64,000 bases of DNA, taken from contig JBCNJP010000006.1 in the NCBI GenBank assembly GCA_039602395.1, positions 16,232,952 to 16,296,951 of the forward strand, written 5' to 3'. Position 1 is the stretch's first letter. Each line of letters opens with the position of its first letter. The notes below the pieces were generated by a model. It did no database searches. It was not told the DNA's origin and saw only the letters and a program-made list of their open reading frames with translations. A program made the translations under genes and the position numbers. This document shows positions 1-16,560 of this stretch, piece after piece. Origin of the DNA: Deinandra increscens subsp. villosa. Lineage: Eukaryota > Streptophyta > Magnoliopsida > Asterales > Asteraceae.

Positions 1-900
1 TCCCCTAAACACACCTTATTGGGCCATCATTGGTCCTAAACACAACTTATTGGTTACATACACACCTTATTGGGACTCATTGGTCCCAACTGACCCTGAT
101 TTCCCCTAAACACACCTTATTGGGCCATCATTGGTCCTAAACACAAATATTTGGTTACAAACACACCTTATTGGACTCATTTGTCCCAACTGACCCTCAT
201 TTCCCCTAAACACACCTTATTTGGCCATTATTGGTCCTAAATATGCTTATTTGTTATATACACACCTTATTGGGACTCATTGGTCCCAACTAACCCTCAT
301 TTCCCCTAAACACATATTATTGGGCAATCATTGTTCCTAAACACAACTTATTGGTTACATACATACCTTATTGGGACTCATTGATCCCAACTGACCCTCA
401 TTTCCCCTAAACACACCTTATTGGGCCATCATTGGTCCTAAACACAAATTATTGGTTACATACACACCTTATTGGGACTCATTGGTCCCAACTGACACTC
501 ATTTCCCCTAAACATAACTTATTGGGCCATTATTGGTCCTAAACACAACTTATTGGTAACATACACACCTTATTGGGACTCATTGGTCCCAACTGACCCA
601 CATATCCCCCAAACACACCTTATTGGACCATCATTGGTCCTAAACAAAACTTAATGGTTACTTACTCACCTTATTGGGACTCATTGATCCCAACTGACCC
701 TCATTTCCCCTAAACACATATTATTGGGCCATCATTGTTCCTAAACACAACTTATTGGTTACATACATACCTTATTGGGACTCATTGATCCCAACTGACC
801 CTCATTTCCCCTAAACACACATTATTGGTGCATCAACATTCCTAAACACAACTTATTAGTTACATACACACCTTATTGGGACTCATTGGTCCCAACTGAC

Positions 901-2915
901 CCTGATTTCCCCTAAACACACCTTATTGGGACATCATTGGTCCTAAACACAAATATTTGGTTACAAACACACCTTATTGGACTCATTTGTCCCAACTGAC
1001 CCTCATTTCCCCTAAACACACCTTATTTGGCCATTATTGGTCCTAAATATGCTTATTTGTTATATACACACCTTATTGGGACTCATTGGTCCCAACTAAC
1101 CCTCATTTCCCCTAAACACATATTATTGGGCAATCATTGTTCCTAAACACAACTTATTGGTTACATACATACCTTATTGGGACTCATTGATCCCAACTGA
1201 CCCTCATTTCCCCTAAACACACATTATTGGTGCATCAACATTCCTAAACACAACTTATTAGTTACATACACACCTTATTGGGACTCATTGGTCCCAAATG
1301 ACCCTCATTTCCCCTAAGAACACCTTATTGGGCCATCATTGGTCCTAAACAAAGCTTATTGGTTACATAAACACCTTGTTGGGACTCATTGATCCCAACT
1401 GACCCTCATTTCCCCTAAACACAGATTATTGGGGCATCAACATTCCTAAACACAACTTATTGGTTACATACACACCTTATTGGGACTCATTGGTCCCAAA
1501 TGACCCTCATTTCCCCTAAGAACACCTTAATGGGCCATCATTGGTCCTAAACAAAGCGTATTGGTTATATACACACCTTATTGGGACTCATTGGTCCCAA
1601 ATAAACCTCATTTCCCCTAAGAACACCTTATTGGGCCATCATTGGTCCTAAACAAAACTTATTGGTTACATACTCACCTTATTGGGACTCATTGGTCCCA
1701 ACTGACTCTATTTCCCCCAAACAGACCTTATTGAGCCATCATTGGTGCTAAACACAACTTATTGGTTACATACTTACCTTATTGGGACTCATTGGTCCCA
1801 ACTGACCCTCATTTCCCCTAAACACACCTTATTGGGCCATCATTGGTCCTAAACACAACTTATTGGTTACATACACACCTTATTGGGACTCATTGGTCCC
1901 AACTGACACTCATTTCCCCTAAACATAACTTATTGGGCCATTATTGGTCCTAAACACAACTTATTGGTAACATACACACCTTATTGGGACTCATTGGTCC
2001 CAACTGACCCACATATCCCCCAAACACACCTTATTGGACCATCATTGGTCCTAAACAAAACTTAATGGTTACTTACTCACCTTATTGGGACTCATTGATC
2101 CCAACTGACCCTCATTTCCCCTAAACACATATTATTGGGCCATCATTGTTCCTAAACACAACTTATTGGTTACATACATACCTTATTGGGACTCATTGAT
2201 CCCAACTGACCCTCATTTCCCCTAAACACACATTATTGGTGCATCAACATTCCTAAACACAACTTATTAGTTACATACACACCTTATTGGGACTCATTGG
2301 TCCCAAATGACCCTCATTTCCCCTAAGAACACCTTATTGGGCCATCATTGGTCCTAAACAAAGCTTATTGGTTACTTACACACCTTGTTGGGACTCATTG
2401 ATCCCAACTGACCCTCATTTCCCCTAAACACAGATTATTGGGGCATCAACATTCCTAAACACAACTTATTGGTTACATACACACCTTATTGGGACTCATT
2501 GGTCCCAAATGACCCTCATTTCCCCTAAGAACACCTTAATGGGCCATCATTGGTCCTAAACAAACTTATTTGTTATATACACACCTTATTGGGACTCATT
2601 GGTCCCAAATGACCCTCATTTCCCCTAAGAACACCTTATTGGGCCATCATTGGTCCTAAACAAAACTTATTGGTTACATACTCACCTTATTGGGACTCAT
2701 TGGTCCCAACTGACTCTATTTCCCCCAAACAGACCTTATTGAGCCATCATTGGTGCTAAACACAACTTATTGGTTACATACTTACCTTATTGGGACTCAT
2801 TGGTCCCAACTGACCCTCATTTCCCCTAAACACACCTTATTGGGCCATCATTGGTCCTAAACACAACTTATTGGTTACATACACACCTTATTGGGACTCA
2901 TTGGTCCCAACTGAC
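901..2915 (+). repeat. Higher-order repeat unit, about 20 monomers (2015 bp), first copy
   Basis: The CCTGATTT/AAATATTTGG variant pair at 901 returns at 2916, exactly 2015 bp later. A rare AAAGCGTATTGG variant at about 1556 returns at about 3571, also 2015 bp later. The order of variant monomers matches over at least 900 bp before the two copies drift apart after about 3800. Inside this unit, the segment at about 490-900 recurs at about 1900-2300 with a 14-monomer (1411 bp) shift, so the unit itself arose by internal duplication. Boundaries are arbitrary because the array is circularly permutable. Confidence 0.75.
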
Positions 2916-5900
2916 CCTGATTTCCCCTAAACACACCTTATTGGGCCATCATTGGTCCTAAACACAAATATTTGGTTACAAACACACCTTATTGGACTCA
3001 TTTGTCCCAACTGACCCTCATTTCCCCTAAACACACCTTATTTGGCCATTATTGGTCCTAAATATGCTTATTTGTTATATACACACCTTATTGGGACTCA
3101 TTGGTCCCAACTAACCCTCATTTCCCCTAAACACATATTATTGGGCAATCATTGTTCCTAAACACAACTTATTGGTTACATACATACCTTATTGGGACTC
3201 ATTGATCCCAACTGACCCTCATTTCCCCTAAACACACATTATTGGTGCATCAACATTCCTAAACACAACTTATTAGTTACATACACACCTTATTGGGACT
3301 CATTGGTCCCAAATGACCCTCATTTCCCCTAAGAACACCTTATTGGGCCATCATTGGTCCTAAACAAAGCTTATTGGTTACATAAACACCTTGTTGGGAC
3401 TCATTGATCCCAACTGACCCTCATTTCCCCTAAACACAGATTATTGGGGCATCAACATTCCTAAACACAACTTATTGGTTACATACACACCTTATTGGGA
3501 CTCATTGGTCCCAAATGACCCTCATTTCCCCTAAGAACACCTTAATGGGCCATCATTGGTCCTAAACAAAGCGTATTGGTTATATACACACCTTATTGGG
3601 ACTCATTGGTCCCAAATGACCCTCATTTCCCCTAAGAACACCTTATTGGGCCATCATTGGTCCTAAACAAAACTTATTGGTTACATACTCACCTTATTGG
3701 GACTCATTGGTCCCAACTGACTCTATTTCCCCCAAACAGACCTTATTGAGCCATCATTGGTGCTAAACACAACTTATTGGTTACATACTTACTTATTGGG
3801 ACTCATTGGTCCCAACTGACCCTCATTTCCCCTAAACACACCTTATTGGGCCATCATTGTTCCTAAACACAACTTATTGGTTACATACACACCTTATTGG
3901 GACTCATTGGTCCCAACTGACCCTGATTTCCCCTAAACACACCTTATTGGGCCATCATTGGTCCTAAACACAAATATTTTGTTACATACAGACCTTATTG
4001 GACTCATTTGTCCCAACTGACCCTCATTTCCTGTAAACACACCTTATTTGGCTATTATTGGTCCTAAACATGCTTATTTGTTATATACACACCTTATTGG
4101 GACTCATTGGTCCCAACTGACCCTCATTTCCCCTAAACACATATTATTGGGCCATCATTGTTCCTAAACACAACTTATTGGTTACATACACACTTTATTG
4201 GGACTCATTGATCCCAACAGACCCTCATTTCCCCTAAACACACATTATTGGGGCATCAACATTCCTAAACACAACTTATTGGTTACATACACACCTTATT
4301 GGGACTCATTGGTCCCAAATGACCCTCATTTCCCCTAAGAACACCTTATTGGGCCATCATTGGTCCTAAACAAAGCTTATTGGTTATATACACACTTTAT
4401 TGGGACTCATTGGTCCCAAATGACGCTCATTTCCCCTAAGAACACCTTATTGGGCCATCATTGGTCCTAAACAAAACTTATTGGTTACATACTCACCTTA
4501 TTGGGACTCATTGGTCCCAACTGACTCTATTTCCCCCAAACAGACCTTATTGAGCAATCATTGGTGCTAAACACAACTTATTGGTTACATACTTACCTTA
4601 TTGGGACTCATTGGTCCCAACTGACCCTCATTTCCCCTAAACACACCTTATTGGGCCATCATTGGTCCTAAACACAACTTATTGGTTACATACACACCTT
4701 ATTAGGACTCATTGGTCCCAACTGACCCTGATTTCCCCTAAACACACCTTATTGGGCCATCATTGGTCCTAAACACAAATATTTGGTTACATACACACCT
4801 TATTGGGCTCATTTGTCCCAACTGACCCTCATTTCCCCTAAACACACCTTATTTGGCCATTATTGGTCCTAAACATGCTTATTTGTTATATACACACCTT
4901 ATTGGGACTCATTGGTCCCAACTAACCCTCATTTCCCCTAAACATATATTATTGGGCCATCATTGTTCCTAAACACAACTTATTGGTTACATACATACCT
5001 TATTGGGACTCATTGATCCCAACTGACCCTCATTTCCCCTAAACACACATTATTGGTGCATCAACATTCCTAAACACAACTTATTGGTTACATACACACC
5101 TTATTAGGACTCATTGGTCCCAAATGACCCTCATTTCCCCTAAGAACACCTTATTGGGCCATCATTGGTCCTAAACAAAGCTTATTGGTTACATACACAC
5201 CTTGTTGGGACTCATTGATCCCAACTGACCCTCATTTCCCCTAAACACAGATTATTGGGGCATCAACATTCCTAAACACAACTTATTGGTTACATACACA
5301 CCTTATTCGGACTCATTGGTCCCAAATGACCCTCATTTCCCCTAAGAACACCTTATTGGGCCATCATTGGTCCTAAACAAAGCTTATTGGTTACATACAC
5401 ACCTTTTTGGGACTCATTGATCCCAACTGACCCTCATTTCCCCTAAACACAGATCATTGGGGCATCAACATTCCTAAACACAACTTATTGGTTACATACA
5501 CACCTTATTGGGACTCATTGGTCCCAAATGACCCTCATTTCCCCTAAGAACACCTTAATGGGCCATCACTGGTCCTAAACAAAGCTTATTGGTTATATAC
5601 ACACCTTATTGGGACTCATTGGTCCCAAATGACCCTCATTTCCCCTAAGAACACCTTATTGGGCCATCATTGGTCCTAAACAAAACTTATTGGTTACATA
5701 CTCACCTTATTGGGACTCATTGGTCCCAACTGACTCTATTTCCCCCAAACAGACCATATTGAGCCATCATTGGTGCTAAACACAACTTATTGGTTACATA
5801 CTTACCTTATCGGGACTCATTGGTCCCAACTGACGCTCATTTCCCCTAAACACACCTTATTAGGCCATCATTGGTCCTAAACACAACTTATTGGTTACAT

Positions 5901-7380
5901 ACACACCTTATTGGGACTCATTGGTCCCAACTGACCCTGATTTCCCCTAAACACACCTTATTGGGCCATCATTGGTCCTAAACACAACTTATTGGTTACA
6001 TACACACCTTATTGGGACTCATTGGTCCCAAATGACCCTCATTTCCCCTAAGAACACCTTATTGGGCCATCATTGGTCCTAAACAAAACTTATTATTTAC
6101 ATACTAACCTTATTGGGACTCATTGGTCCCAACTGACCCTATTTCCCCTAAACACACCTTATTGGGTCATCATTGGTCCTAAACAAAACTTATTGGTTAC
6201 ATACTCACCTTATTGGGACTCATTGGTCCCAACTGACTCTATTTCCCCCAAACAGACCTTATTGAGCCATCATTGGTGCTAAACACAACTTATTGGTTAC
6301 ATACTTACCTTATTGGGACTCATTGGTCCCAACTGACCCTCATTTCCCCTAAACACACCTTATTGGGCCATCATTGGTCCTAAACACAACTTATTGGTTA
6401 CATACACACCTTATTAGGACTCATTGGTCCCAACTGACCCTGATTTCCCCTAAACACACCTTATTGGGCCATCATTGGTCCTAAACACAAATATTTGGTT
6501 ACATACACACCTTATTGGGCTCATTTGTCCCAACTGACCCTCATTTCCCCTAAACACACCTTATTTGGCCATTATTGGTCGTAAACATGCTTATTTGTTA
6601 TATACACACCTTATTGGGACTCATTGGTCCCAACTAACCCTCATTTCCCCTAAACACATATTATTGGGCCATCATTGTTCCTAAACACAACTTATTGGTT
6701 ACATACATACCTTATTGTGACTCATTGATCCCAACTGACCCTCATTTCCCCTAAACACACATTATTGGTGCATCAACATTCCTAAACACAACTTATTGGT
6801 TACATACACACCTTATTGGGACTCATTGGTCCCAAATGACCCTCATTTCCCCTAAGAACACTTTATTGGGCCATCATTGGTCCTAAACAAAGCTTATTGG
6901 TTACATACACACCTTGTTGGGACTCATTGATCCCAACTGACCATCATTTCCCCTAAACACAGATTATTGGGGCATCAACATTCCTAAACACAACTTATTG
7001 GTTACATACACACCTTATTGGGACTCATTGGTCCCAAATGACCCTCATTTCCCCTAAGAACACCTTAATGGGCCATCACTGGTCCTAAACAAAGCTTATT
7101 GGTTATATACACACCTTATTGGGACTCATTGGTCCCAAATGACCCTCATTTCCCCTAAGAACACCTTATTGGGCCATCATTGGTCCTAAACAAAACTTAT
7201 TGGTTACATACTCACCTTATTGGGACTCATTGGTCCCAACTGACTCTATTTCCCCCAAACAGACCTTATTGAGCCATCATTGGTGCTAAACACAACTTAT
7301 TGGTTACATACTTACCTTATCGGGACTCATTGGTCCCAACTGACCCTCATTTCCCCTAAACACACCTTATTGGGCGATCA

Positions 7381-9290
7381 TTGGTCCTAAACACAACTTA
7401 TTGGTTACATACTTACCTTATTGGGACTCATTGGTCCCAACTGACCCTCATTTCCCCTAAACACACCTTATTAGGCCATCATTGTTCCTAAACACAACTT
7501 ATTGGTTGCATACACACCTTATTGGGACTCATTGGTCCCAACTGACCTTGATTTCCCCTAAACACACCTTATTGGGCCATCATTGGTCCTAAACACAAAT
7601 ATTTGGTTACATACACACCTTATTGGACTCATTTGTCCCAACTGACCCTCATTTCCCCTAAACACATATTATTGGGCCATCATTGATCTAAACACAACTT
7701 ATTGGTTACATACACACATTATTGGGACTCATTGATCCCAACTGACCCTTATTTCCCCTAAACACACATTATTGGTGCATCAACATTCCTAAACACAACT
7801 TATTGGTTACATACACACCTTATTCGGACTCATTGGTCCCAAATGACCCTCATTTCCCCTAAGAACACCTTATTGGGCCATCATTGGTCCTAAACAAAGC
7901 TTATTGGTTACATACACACCTTTTTGGGACTCATTGATCCCAACTGACCCTCATTTCCCCTAAACACAGATCATTGGGGCATCAACATTCCTAAACACAA
8001 CTTATTGGTTACATACACACCTTATTGGGACTCATTGGTCCCAAATGACCCTCATTTCCCCTAAGAACACCTTAATGGGCCATCACTGGTCCTAAACAAA
8101 GCTTATTGGTTATATACACACCTTATTGGGACTCATTGGTCCCAAATGACCCTCATTTCCCCTAAGAACACCTTATTGGGCCATCATTGGTCCTAAACAA
8201 AACTTATTGGTTACATACTCACCTTATTGGGACTCATTGGTCCCAACTGACTCTATTTCCCCCAAACAGACCATATTGAGCCATCATTGGTGCTAAACAC
8301 AACTTATTGGTTACATACTTACCTTATTGGGACTCATTGGTCCCAACTGACCCTCATTTCCCCTAAACACACCTTATTAGGCCATCATTGTTCCTAAACA
8401 CAACTTATTGGTTGCATACACACCTTATTGGGACTCATTGGTCCCAACTGACCTTGATTTCCCCTAAACACACCTTATTGGGCCATCATTGGTCCTAAAC
8501 ACAAATATTTGGTTACATACACACCTTATTGGACTCATTTGTCCCAACTGACCCTCATTTCCCCTAAACACATATTATTGGGCCATCATTGATCTAAACA
8601 CAACTTATTGGTTACATACACACCTTATTGGGACTCATTGATCCCAACTGACCCTTATTTCCCCTAAACACACATTATTGGTGCATCAACATTCCTAAAC
8701 ACAACTTATTGGTTACATACACACCTTATTCGGACTCATTGGTCCCAAATGACCCTCATTTCCCCTAAGAACACCTTATTGGGCCATCATTGGTCCTAAA
8801 CAAAGCTTATTGGTTACATACACACCTTGTTGGGACTCATTGATCCCAACTGACCCTCATTTCCCCTAAACACAGATTATTGGGGCATCAACATTCCTAA
8901 ACACAACTTATTGGTTACATACACACCTTATTGGGACTCATTGGTCCCAAATGACCCTCATTTCCCCGAAGAACACCTTAATGGGCCATCACTGGTCCTA
9001 AACAAAGCTTATTGGTTATATACACACCTTATTGGGACTCATTGGTCCCAAATGACCCTCATTTCCCCTAAGAACACCTTATTGGGCCATCATTGGTCCT
9101 AAACAAAACTTATTGGTTACATACTCACCTTATTGGGACTCATTGGTCCCAACTGACTCTATTTCCCCCAAACAGACCTTATTGAGCCATCATTGGTGCT
9201 AAACACAACTTATTGGTTACATACTTACCTTATCGGGACTCATTGGTCCCAACTGACCCTCATTTCCCCTAAACACACCTTATTGGGCCA
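7381..9290 (+). repeat. Two copies of a 9-monomer (906 bp) repeat
   Basis: A rare monomer with a base lost (CATTGATCTAAACAC) at about 7685 recurs at about 8591. The neighbouring variant TTAGGCCATCATTGTTCC with GGTTGCATAC at about 7471 recurs at about 8377. Both shifts are 906 bp. The same deletion variant appears again at 10504, which is 1913 bp (19 monomers) after the second copy. This shows duplication at several unit lengths in one neighbourhood. The exact edges cannot be placed by eye. Confidence 0.65.
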
Positions 9291-10394
9291 TCATTGGTCC
9301 TAAACACAACTTATTGGTTACATACACACCTTATTGGGACTCATTGGTCCCAACTGACCCTGATTTCCCCTAAACACACCTTATTGGGCCATCATTGGTC
9401 CTAAACACAAATATTTGGTTACATACACACCTTATTGGGCTCATTTGTCCCAACTGACCCTCATTTCCCCTAAACACACCTTATTTGGCCATTATTGGTC
9501 CTAAACATGCTTATTTGTTATATACACACCTTATTGGGACTCATTGGTCCCAACTAACCCTCATTTCCCCTAAACACATATTATTGGGCCATCATTGTTC
9601 CTAAACACAACTTATTGGTTACATACATACCTTATTGGGACTCATTGATCCCAACTGACCCTCATTTCCCCTAAACACACATTATTGGTGCATCAACATT
9701 CCTAAACACAACTTATTAGTTACATACACACCTTATTGGGACTCATTGGTCCCAAATGACCCTCATTTCCCCTAAGAACACCTTATTGGGCCATCATTGG
9801 TCCTAAACAAAGCTTATTGGTTACATACACACCTTGTTGGGACTCATTGATCCCAACTGACCCTCATTTACCCTAAACACAGATTATTGGGGCATCAACA
9901 TTCCTAAACACAACTTATTGGTTACATACACACCTTATTGGGACTCATTGGTCCCAAATGACCCTCATTTCCCCTAAGAACACCTTAATGGGCCATCATT
10001 GGTCCTAAACAAAGCGTATTGGTTATATACACACCTTATTGGGACTCATTGGTCCCAAATGACCCTCATTTCCCCTAAGAACACCTTATTGGGCCATCAT
10101 TCGTCCTAAACAAAACTTATTGGTTACATACTCACCTTATTGGGACTCATTGGTCCCAACTGACTCTATTTCCCCCAAACAGACCTTATTGAGCCATCAT
10201 TGGTGCTAAACACAACTTATTGGTTACATACTTACCTTATTGGGACTCATTGGTCCCAACTGACCCTCATTTCCCCTAAACACACCTTATTAGGCCATCG
10301 TTGTTCCTAAACACAACTTATTGGTTGCATACACACCTTATTGGGACTCATTGGTCCCAACTGACCCTGATTTCCCCTAAACACACCTTATTGG

Positions 10395-13300
10395 GCCATC
10401 ATTGGTCCTAAACACAAATATTTGGTTACATACACACCTTATTGGACTCATTTGTCCCAACTGACCCTCATTTCCCCTAAACACATATTATTGGGCCATC
10501 ATTGATCTAAACACAACTTATTGGTTACATACACACCTTATTGGGACTCATTGATCCCAACTGACCCTTATTTCCCCTAAACACACATTATTGGTGCATC
10601 AACATTCCTAAACACAACTTATTGGTTACATACACACCTTATTGGGACTCATTGGTCCCAAATGACCCTCATTTCCCCTAAGAACACCTTATTGGGCCAT
10701 CATTGGTCCTAAACAAAGCTTATTGGTTACATACACACCTTTTTGGGACTCATTGATCCCAACTGACCCTCATTTCCCCTAAACACAGATCATTGGGGCA
10801 TCAACATTCCTAAACACAACTTATTGGTTACATACACACCTTATTGGGACTCATTGGTCCCAAATGACCCTCATTTCCCCTAAGAACACCTTATTGGGCC
10901 ATCATTGGTCCTAAACAAAACTTATTATTTACATACTAACCTTATTAAGACTCATTGGTCCCAACTGACCCTATTTCCCCTAAACACACCTTATTGGGCC
11001 ATCATTGGTCCTAAACACAACTTATTGGTTACATACACACCTTATTGGGATTCATTGGTCCCAACTGAACCTCATTTCCCCTAAACACACCTTATTGGGC
11101 CATCATTGGTCCTAAGCATAACTTATTGGTTACATACACACCTTATTGGGACTCATTGGTCCCAACTGACCCTCATTTCCCCTAAACACACCTTATTGGG
11201 CCATCATTGGTCCTAAACACAAATATTTGGTTACATACACACCTTATTGGACTCATTTGTCCCAACTGACCCTCAGTTCCCCTAAACACACCTTAGTTGG
11301 CCATTATTGGTCCTAAACATGCTTATTTGTTATATACACACCTTATTGGGACTCATTGGTCCCATCTGACCCTCATTTCCCCTAAACACATATTATTGGG
11401 CCATCATTGTTCCTAAACACAACTTATTGGTTACATACACACTTTATTGGGACTCATTGATCCCAACTGACCCTCATTTCCCATAAACACACATTATTGG
11501 GGCATCAACATTCCTAAACACAACTTATTGGTTACATACACACCTTATTGGGACTCATTGGTCCCAAATGACCCTCATTTCCCCTAAGAACACCTTATTG
11601 GGCCATCATTGGTCCTAAACAAAGCTTATTGGTTATATACACACCTTATTGGGACTCATTGGTCCCAAATGACCCTCATTTCCCCTAAGAACACCTTATT
11701 AGGCCATCATTGGTACTAAACAAAACTTATTCGTTACATACTAACCTTATTGGGACTCATTGGTCCCAACTGACCCTCATTTCCCCTAAACACATATTAT
11801 TGGGCCATCATTGTTCCCAAACACAACTTATTGGTTACATACACACCTTATTGGGAGTCATTGATCACAACTGACCCTCATTTCCCCTAAACACACATTA
11901 TTGGTGCATAAACTTTTCTAAACACAACTTATTGGTTACATACACACCTTATTGGGACTCATTGGTCCCAAATGACCCTCATTTCCCCTAAGAACACCTT
12001 ATTGGGCCATCATTGGTCCTAAACAAAGCTTATTGGTTACATACACACCTTGTTGGGACTCATTGATCCCAACTGACCCTCATTTCCCATAAACACACAT
12101 TATTGGGGTATCAACATTCCTAAACACAACTTATTGGTTACATAAACACCTTATTGGGACTCATTGGTCCCAAATGACCCCATTTCCCCTAAGAACACCT
12201 TATTAGGCCATCATTGGTCCTAAACAAAACTTATTATTTACATACTCACCTTATTGGGACTCATTGGTCCCAACTGACCCTATTGCCCCTAAACACACCT
12301 TATTGGGCCATCATTGGTCCTAAGCATAACTTATTGGTTACATACACACCTTATTGGGACTCATTGGTCACAAAATGACCCTCATTTCCCCTAAGAACAC
12401 CTTATTGGGCCATCATTGGTCCTAAACAAAGCTTATTGGTTATATACACACCTTATTGGGACTCATTGGTCCCAAATGACCCTCATTTCCCCTAAGAACA
12501 CCTTATTGGGCCTTTATTGGTCCTAAACACAAATATTTGGTAACATACACACCTTATTGGACTCATTTGTCCCAACTGACCCTCATTTCCCCTAAACACA
12601 TATTATTGGGCCATCATTGAACTAAACACAACTTATTGGTTACATACACACCTTATTGGGACTCATTGATCCCAACTGACCCTTATTTCCCCTAAACACA
12701 CATTATTGGTGCATCAACATTCCTAAACACAACTTATTGGTTACATACACACCTTATTGGGACTCATTGGTCCCAAATGACCCTCATTTCCCCTAAGAAC
12801 ACCTTATTGGGCCATCATTGGTCCTAAACAAAGCTTATTGGTTACATACACACCTTTTTGGGTCTCATTGATCCCAACTGACCCTCATTTCCCCTAAACA
12901 CAGATCATTGGGGCATCAACATTCCTAAACACAACTTATTGGTTACATACACACCTTATTGGGACTCATTGGTCCCAAATGACCCTCATTTCCCCTAAGA
13001 ACACCTTATTGGGCCATCATTGGTCCTAAACAAAACTTATTATTTACATACTAACCTTATTAAGACTCATTGGTCCCAACTGACCCTATTTCCCCTAAAC
13101 ACACCTTATTGGGCCATCATTGGTCCTAAACACAACTTATTGGTTACATACACACCTTATTGGGATTCATTGGTCCCAACTGAACCTCATTTCCCCTAAA
13201 CACACCTTATTGGGCCATCATTGGTCCTAAGCATAACTTATTGGTTACATACACACCTTATTGGGACTCATTGGTCCCAACTGACCCTCATTTCCCCTAA

Positions 13301-14624
13301 ACACACCTTATTGGGCCATCATTGGTCCTAAACACAAATATTTGGTTACATACACACCTTATTGGACTCATTTGTCCCAACTGACCCTCAGTTCCCCTAA
13401 ACACACCTTAGTTGGCCATTATTGGTCCTAAACATGCTTATTTGTTATATACACACCTTATTGGGACTCATTGGTCCCATCTGACCCTCATTTCCCCTAA
13501 ACACATATTATTGGGCCATCATTGTTCCTAAACACAACTTATTGGTTACATACACACTTTATTGGGACTCATTGATCCCAACTGACCCTCATTTCCCATA
13601 AACACACATTATTGGGGCATCAACATTCCTAAACACAACTTATTGGTTACATACACACCTTATTGGGACTCATTGGTCCCAAATGACCCTCATTTCCCCT
13701 AAGAACACCTTATTGGGCCATCATTGGTCCTAAACAAAGCTTATTGGTTATATACACACCTTATTGGGACTCATTGGTCCCAAATGACCCTCATTTCCCC
13801 TAAGAACACCTTATTGGGCCATCATTGGTACTAAACAAAACTTATTCGTTACATACTAACCTTATTGGGACTCATTGGTCCCAACTGACCCTCATTTCCC
13901 CTAAACACATATTATTGGGCCATCATTGTTCCCAAACACAACTTATTGGTTACATACACACCTTATTGGGAGTCATTGATCACAACTGACCCTCATTTCC
14001 CCTAAACACACATTATTGGTGCATAAACTTTTCTAAACACAACTTATTGGTTACATACACACCTTATTGGGACTCATTAGTCCCAAATGACCCTCATTTC
14101 CCCTAAGAACACCTTATTGGGCCATCATTGGTCCTAAACAAAGCTTATTGGTTACATACACACCTTGTTGGGACTCATTGATCCCAACTGACCCTCATTT
14201 CCCATAAACACACATTATTGGGGTATCAACATTCCTAAACACAACTTATTGGTTACATACACACCTTATTGGGACTCATTGGTCCCAAATGACCCTCATT
14301 TCCCCTAAGAACACCTTATTAGGCCATCATTGGTCCTAAACAAAACTTATTATTTACATACTCACCTTATTGGGACTCATTGGTCCCAACTGACCCTATT
14401 GCCCCTAAACACACCTTATTGGGCCATCATTGGTCCTAAGCATAACTTATTGGTTACATACACACCTTATTGGGACTCATTGGTCACAAAATGACCCTCA
14501 TTTCCCCTAAGAACACCTTATTGGGCCATCATTGGTCCTAAACAAAGCTTATTGGTTATATACACACCTTATTGGGACTCATTGGTCCCAAATGACCCTC
14601 ATTTCCCCTAAGAACACCTTATTG
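10395..14624 (+). repeat. Two tandem copies of a 21-monomer (about 2115 bp) higher-order repeat
   Basis: The unusual monomer TTATTTACATACTAACC with TTATTAAGACTC at about 10941 is repeated at about 13056, a 2115-bp shift. The deletion variant near 10501 (ATTGATCTAA) and its relative near 12616 (ATTGAACTAA) are also 2115 bp apart. CCTTAGTTGGCC, GGTACTAAAC and CATAAACTTTTCTAAAC follow in the same order in both copies. The approximate units are 10395-12509 and 12510-14624. The edges are approximate. Confidence 0.75.
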
Positions 14625-16560
14625 GGCCATCATTGGTACTAAACAAAACTTATTTGTTACATACTAACCTTATTGGGACTCATTGGTCCCAACTGACTCT
14701 ATTTCCCCTAAACAGACCTTATTGAGCCATCATTGGTCCTAAACAAAATTTATTATTTACATACTCACCTTATTGGGACTCATTGGTCCTAACTGACCCT
14801 ATTTCCCCTAAACACACCTTATTGGGCCATCATTGGTCCTAAGCATAACTTATTGGTTACATACACACCTTATTGGGACTCATTGGTCCCAACTGACCCT
14901 CATTTCCCCTAAACACACCTTATTGGGCCATCATTGGTCCTAAACACAAATATTTGGTTACATACACACCTTATTGGACTCATTTGTCCCAACTGACCCT
15001 CAGTTCCCCTAAACACACCTTAGTTGGCCATTATTGGTCCTAACATGCTTATTTGTTATATACACACCTTATTGGGACTCATTGGTCCCAACTGACCCTC
15101 ATTTCCCCTAAACACATATTATTGGGCCATCATTGTTCCCAAACACAACTTATTGGTTACATACACACCTTATTGGGAGTCATTGATCACAACTGACCCT
15201 CATTTCCCCTAAACACACATTATTGGTGCATCAACATTTCTAAACACAACTTTTTGGTTACATACACACCTTATTGGGACTCATTGGTCCCAAATAACCC
15301 TCATTTCCCCTAAGAACACCTTATTGGGCCATCATTGGTCCTAAACAAAGCTTATTGGTTATATACACACCTTGTTGGGACTCATTGATCCCAACTGACC
15401 CTCATTTCCCATAAACACACATTATTGGGGTATCAACATTCCTAAACACAACTTATTGGTTACATACACACCTTATTGGGACTCATTGGTCCCAAATGAC
15501 CCTCATTTCCCCTAAGAACACCTTATTAGGCCATCATTGGTCCTAAACAAAACTTATTATTTACATACTCACCTTATTGGGACTCATTGGTCCCAACTGA
15601 CCCTATTGCCCCTAAACACACCTTATTGGGCCATCATTGGTCCTAAACACAACTTATTGGTTACATACACACCTTACTGGGACTCATTGGTCCCAACTGA
15701 ACCTCATTTCCCCTAAACACACCTTATTGGGCCATCATTGGTCCTAAGCATAACCTATTGGTTACATACACACCTTATTGGGACTCATTGGTCCCAACTA
15801 ACCCTCATTTCCCATAAACACACCTTATTGGACCATCATTGGTCCTAAACAAAACTTATTGGTTACTTACACACCTTATTGGGACTCATTGGTCCCAACT
15901 AACCCTCATTGCCCCTAAACACACCTTATTGGGCCATCATTGGTCCTAAACAAAACTTATTGGTTACATACACACCTTATTGGGACTCATTGGTCCCAAC
16001 TGACCCTCATTTCCCCTAAACACACCTTATTGGGCCATCATTGGTCCTAAACACAACTTATTGGTTACATACACACCTTATTGGGACTCATTGGTCCCAA
16101 CTGACCCTCATTTCCCCTAAACACACCTTATTGGGCCATCATTGGTCCTAAACACAACTTATTGGTTATATACACACCTTATTGGGACTCATTGGTCCCA
16201 ACTGACCCTCATTGCCCCTAAACACACCTTATTGGGCCATCATTGGTCCTAAACACAACTTATTGGTTACATACACACCTTATTGGGACTCATTGGTCCC
16301 AACTGACCCTCATTTCCCCTAAACACACCTTATTGGGCCATCATTGGTCCTAAACACAACTTATTGGTTACATACACACCTTATTGGGACTCATTGGTCC
16401 CAACTGACCCTCATTTCCCCTAAACACACATTATTGGGCCATCATTGTTCCTAAACACAGCTTATTGGTTATATACACACCTTATTGGGACTCATTGGTC
16501 CCAACTGACCCTCATTTCCCCTAAACACACCTTATTGGGCCATCATTAGTCCTAAACACA